Assembly: GCA_910584045.1 (NCBI GenBank)
Contig: CAJTYO010000033.1
Span: 1 to 30,196 of the forward strand
DNA: 30,196 bases
DNA from: an uncultured Oscillospiraceae bacterium
GTDB taxonomy: Bacteria; Bacillota; Clostridia; Oscillospirales; Oscillospiraceae
Reading direction: 5' to 3'
Shown piece after piece: positions 28,225-30,196 of this stretch (within the stretch, counting starts at the first letter, position 1; every line of letters begins with the position of its first letter). The notes beneath the pieces were generated by a model that was given only the letters and a program-made list of their open reading frames with translations, searched no databases and was not told the origin of the DNA. The translations under genes were made by a program, and so were the position numbers.

Positions 28225-29625
28225 ATGTTCATTGGGAGAGAGCGTGAATCAAAGGCGCTGGAGCAGTTGTACGTATCAGAAAAGTTTGAATTTGCCGTCC
28301 TGTATGGCCGTCGGCGTGTCGGGAAAACTGCGCTTCTGACCCAATTCATCCAAGATAAGCAAGCGATTTATTTTATGGGCGTGGAGAGCAACGCCAAGCA
28401 GAATCTTGAAAACCTCAGCAAAAGCATACTGGAATATACAAGCGGCATTACGGCAGAAAACTCTTTTATGTCCTTTCAGGCGGCATTGGAATATGTTTTC
28501 AAACTGGCGGAAAAAGAACGGGTCGTTCTTGTGATCGACGAGTACCCCTATGTGGCCCGCTCCTCCAAAAGCCTTGCCTCCACCTTGCAGCTCCTGATTG
28601 ACAAAAATAAGGATACCTCCAAGCTGATGCTGATCCTCTGCGGATCTTCTATGTCCTACATGGAAGATCGGGTGCTGGCGTACAAGGCCCCGCTCTATGG
28701 TAGGCGCACAGCACAAATAAAGCTCCTGCCCTTCGACTTTCAGGAGACCTGCCGCTATTTTGAACACTTCCAAGGTGAGGACAAGGCGCTGGCCTACGGC
28801 ATCGTTGGCGGGACACCACAGTATCTGCTTCAGTTCGATGACCGACTGACCATTGAGGAAAATATCAAGCACACCTTTCTTGACCCGATTTCTTTCCTCT
28901 ATGAGGAGCCGACGAACCTCCTGAAACAGGAAGTGCGGGAACCTGCCATCTATACGGCGATCATTACCGCCATTGCAGCAGGCGCTTCCCGGATGTCTGA
29001 GATCTCAAGCAAGGTTGGAGAGGATACCAATGTCTGCACAAGCTATATCAAGAACCTCATCAGTTTGGGAATTGTGCAGAAGGAAACACCCTATGGGGAG
29101 AAAGCATCCCGCAAGTCCCTGTATTCCATTGAGGACAATATGTTTCGTTTCTGGCACCGCTTTGTACTGGGGAACAATTCTCTGATTGCCCGTGGTGCCG
29201 CTGAACTGGTCTACCAGCGCATTGCGCCGCAGCTTGACCACTATATGGGCAAAGTGTTTGAAGAAATATGCAAGCAGTTCCTCTGGCAGCAGCTGTTGGA
29301 CGGAAAATCTCCGGTGGAGTTTACCTCCTTGGGCCGCTGGTGGGGGAATGACCCCATTGAAAAGGTACAGGCGGAAATCGATATTCTGGGGGAGCAGGAT
29401 AAAACAACTGCCCTCTTTGGCGAATGCAAATGGACAAACGAAAAAATTGACTTGGGCGTGTTGGAAACGCTGATACACCGCAGCCATTTATTCTCATACA
29501 GCAAGGTACACTACTATCTATTTTCCAAAGCTGGTTTTACCAAGGGCTGCGCTGAAAGAGCAAGCGAGCTTGGTAGCGTAACACTGGTCGGATACGAGGA
29601 TATATTAAAAAGCTATGGCATCTAA
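28225..29625 (+). CDS. AAA ATPase with DUF234 / PD-(D/E)XK-like C-terminal domain
   Basis: A 466-residue protein. N-terminal ATPase of the archaeal-ATPase (PF01637) type: FIGRERESKALEQL, Walker A GRRRVGKT (residues 28-35), Walker B VVLVIDEYPY (D105, E106) and sensor LILCGSSMSYMED. A winged-helix region spans about residues 265-330 (TAIITAIAAGASRMSEISSK, YSIEDNMFRFWHRFV). The C-terminal DUF234 part has E384-I-D386, then E400-C-K402, matching the PD-(D/E)XK nuclease core (D...ExK). Such proteins occur on mobile elements and next to defence genes; function is not proven. GGGAGG precedes ATG 28225; in-frame ATGs at 28219 or 28171 are less likely. It is divergent from the recombinase. Confidence 0.88.
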   Translation: MFIGRERESKALEQLYVSEKFEFAVLYGRRRVGKTALLTQFIQDKQAIYFMGVESNAKQNLENLSKSILEYTSGITAENSFMSFQAALEYVFKLAEKERVVLVIDEYPYVARSSKSLASTLQLLIDKNKDTSKLMLILCGSSMSYMEDRVLAYKAPLYGRRTAQIKLLPFDFQETCRYFEHFQGEDKALAYGIVGGTPQYLLQFDDRLTIEENIKHTFLDPISFLYEEPTNLLKQEVREPAIYTAIITAIAAGASRMSEISSKVGEDTNVCTSYIKNLISLGIVQKETPYGEKASRKSLYSIEDNMFRFWHRFVLGNNSLIARGAAELVYQRIAPQLDHYMGKVFEEICKQFLWQQLLDGKSPVEFTSLGRWWGNDPIEKVQAEIDILGEQDKTTALFGECKWTNEKIDLGVLETLIHRSHLFSYSKVHYYLFSKAGFTKGCAERASELGSVTLVGYEDILKSYGI

Positions 29626-29635
29626 GAGAAAAAAA

Positions 29636-29668
29636 GAGGGATACCCCGCATTATGCAGGGTGTCCCTC
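29636..29668 (-). terminator. Minus-strand terminator of the two tiny genes
   Basis: GAGGGATACCC pairs with GGGTGTCCCTC around an inner GCAT/ATGC helix. On the minus strand it is followed at once by TTTTTTTCTC, an ideal U-tract. It overlaps the last codons of the gene at 29651-29836 and lies just after the ATPase stop. Confidence 0.82.
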
Positions 29669-29836
29669 ACGGCAGCTTGAACTTTCATCAGAGACTGAAA
29701 TGGTATCAGTGACCTCTTGAAGCGCCGCCTCCACCTTCTTTGTGTTAGCCTCGATAAATATTTTTAGTATGTAGTTGGCGGTCACTGCCGCTGAATTGGG
29801 GTCATGGAACCGATAATTCAATTTGCGCTTTTTCAC
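29651..29836 (-). CDS. Tiny hypothetical protein, element-associated
   Basis: 61 residues: KKRKLNYRFHDPNSAAVTAN followed by YILKIFIEANTKKVEAALQE and a Ser/Glu-rich tail. The GTG start (29836) overlaps the stop of the upstream tiny gene by 4 bases (GTGA), implying translational coupling. Short proteins of this kind, with NYRFHDPN and IFIEANxxKVE, are familiar to me as the gene just before large serine recombinases in gut clostridia; that is recollection, not a search. Here it is separated from the recombinase by the ATPase gene and its stop falls inside a terminator hairpin, so the last residues may be non-native. Confidence 0.6.
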   Translation of the reverse strand: MKKRKLNYRFHDPNSAAVTANYILKIFIEANTKKVEAALQEVTDTISVSDESSSCREGHPA

Positions 29837-29958
29837 AGCAGCATCGCCACCTCCTCCTTACCGACTTGTCCAATTCTATGAGAGTAGAGCTGGAAATAGT
29901 ACATTGTCAGCCGTATTCTGTAGTTGCAATCTCCATTAGATTTATTAAACTGACTCAT
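29833..29958 (-). CDS. Tiny hypothetical protein, element-associated
   Basis: 41 residues: MSQFNKSNGDCNYRIRLTMY followed by YFQLYSHRIGQVGKEEVAML and L. AAAAGGAGG precedes the ATG by a few bases, a strong ribosome binding site that fixes this start rather than an upstream in-frame one at 30063. The stop overlaps the next gene by 4 bases. Polar with an aromatic middle, no signal peptide. Probably a regulator or accessory of the element, but function is unknown. Between this gene and 30100 I see nothing else supported. Confidence 0.6.
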   Translation of the reverse strand: MSQFNKSNGDCNYRIRLTMYYFQLYSHRIGQVGKEEVAMLL

Positions 29959-30100
29959 GTTGACCTCCTTTTGCGCAGCTTGCGCCACAAAAATTTGCAA
30001 AAGATATAGGCCAACTGAGTGGACAACTGAGCATAGTGCCAGCTGAATGCACCATAGAGGCATTTCGTAAGAAAAAGCCCAACAGAGCCGTTACAATAAA

Positions 30101-30153
30101 AAGCCCGCTGGAACAGAATGCGAGAAATCGCACACTCTTGCTCCAGCGGGCTT
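30101..30153 (-). terminator. Terminator of a gene beyond the right edge (minus strand)
   Basis: AAGCCCGCTGGA (30101-30112) pairs perfectly with TCCAGCGGGCTT (30142-30153), with an inner TGCGA/TCGCA helix. On the minus strand the stem is followed by TTTTTATTG. It indicates a minus-strand gene ending to the right of, or at, the window edge. Confidence 0.75.
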
Positions 30154-30196
30154 CTTCAATTATGGCGTGCCCCCACCCCAAAAGGCGAGGATATCC

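Larger units (their letters stand above)
26524..29958. mobile_element. Part of an integrative or mobilisable element
   Basis: The recombinase, the divergent ATPase and two tiny genes have lower GC and a different codon use from the flanking chromosome, and no core-metabolism gene lies among them. The left edge is probably close to the recombinase 3' end (26520-26545), where a gene is truncated. The right edge is not visible and may lie beyond the window. No conjugation, relaxase or resistance gene is present here. The limits are an inference. Confidence 0.5.

Noticed and set aside
29945..30181. 78-codon minus-strand frame near the right edge
   Set aside because: It spans the strong terminator hairpin at 30101-30153 and overlaps the real tiny gene and its ribosome binding site.
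1..30196. CRISPR array, tRNA or rRNA genes, insertion-sequence inverted repeats
   Set aside because: I found no regularly spaced direct repeats, no cloverleaf with GTTCRANYC and CCA end, no rRNA core sequences, and no transposase.

Overview
The window is chromosomal DNA of a high-GC, strictly anaerobic clostridial Firmicute, most like the gut Oscillospiraceae (Flavonifractor / Intestinimonas / Lawsonibacter type). The evidence is T-box and FMN riboswitch control, AGGAGG ribosome binding sites, a carbon monoxide dehydrogenase-family operon, TIGR03960/TIGR03936 radical SAM genes, and GC-rich codon use. The family assignment is inference; no rRNA or marker gene is present. 

Layout. (1) 1-1690: an FMN riboswitch drives the riboflavin ECF transporter ribU, followed by a DUF3786 gene. 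(2) 1740-12930: an isoleucine-specific T-box leader (specifier ATC) opens a long plus-strand run, ilvB-ilvN-[P-loop kinase]-ilvC-[metallo-beta-lactamase-fold protein]-ilvD-[DUF815 ATPase]-[TIGR03960 radical SAM]-[TIGR03936/DUF2344]-citC. Genes are tightly packed or overlapping and no convincing terminator was seen before the hairpin at 12901-12930. The ilv enzymes make the common steps of Ile/Val/Leu synthesis. (3) 12943-16660, minus strand: cooS-cooF-FAD/NAD oxidoreductase, a CO dehydrogenase-like three-gene operon. The CooS homologue keeps all metal-cluster ligands but appears to lack the active-site lysine and the histidine proton-relay residues of genuine CO dehydrogenases. This is the most interesting object in the window. 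(4) 16660-19628, minus: an orphan solute-binding lipoprotein behind a DEAD-box RNA helicase. (5) 19784-22406, plus: a strong promoter, a ~415-nt structured untranslated leader (or separate small RNA) that I cannot assign to a family, then cysE-cysS and a terminator. (6) 22411-25991, minus: a cell-envelope operon of LCP ligase, SLH/transglutaminase-like protein and D-Ala-D-Ala ligase. (7) 26106-30196: an accessory region with lower GC in its right part. It holds a small hypothetical gene, a 5'-truncated gene fragment, a large serine recombinase, a divergent AAA ATPase/DUF234 protein with a PD-(D/E)XK-like C terminus, and two tiny overlapping genes, probably part of an integrative element. 

No tRNA, rRNA, CRISPR array or insertion-sequence transposase was seen. 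All alignments are by eye and from memory.
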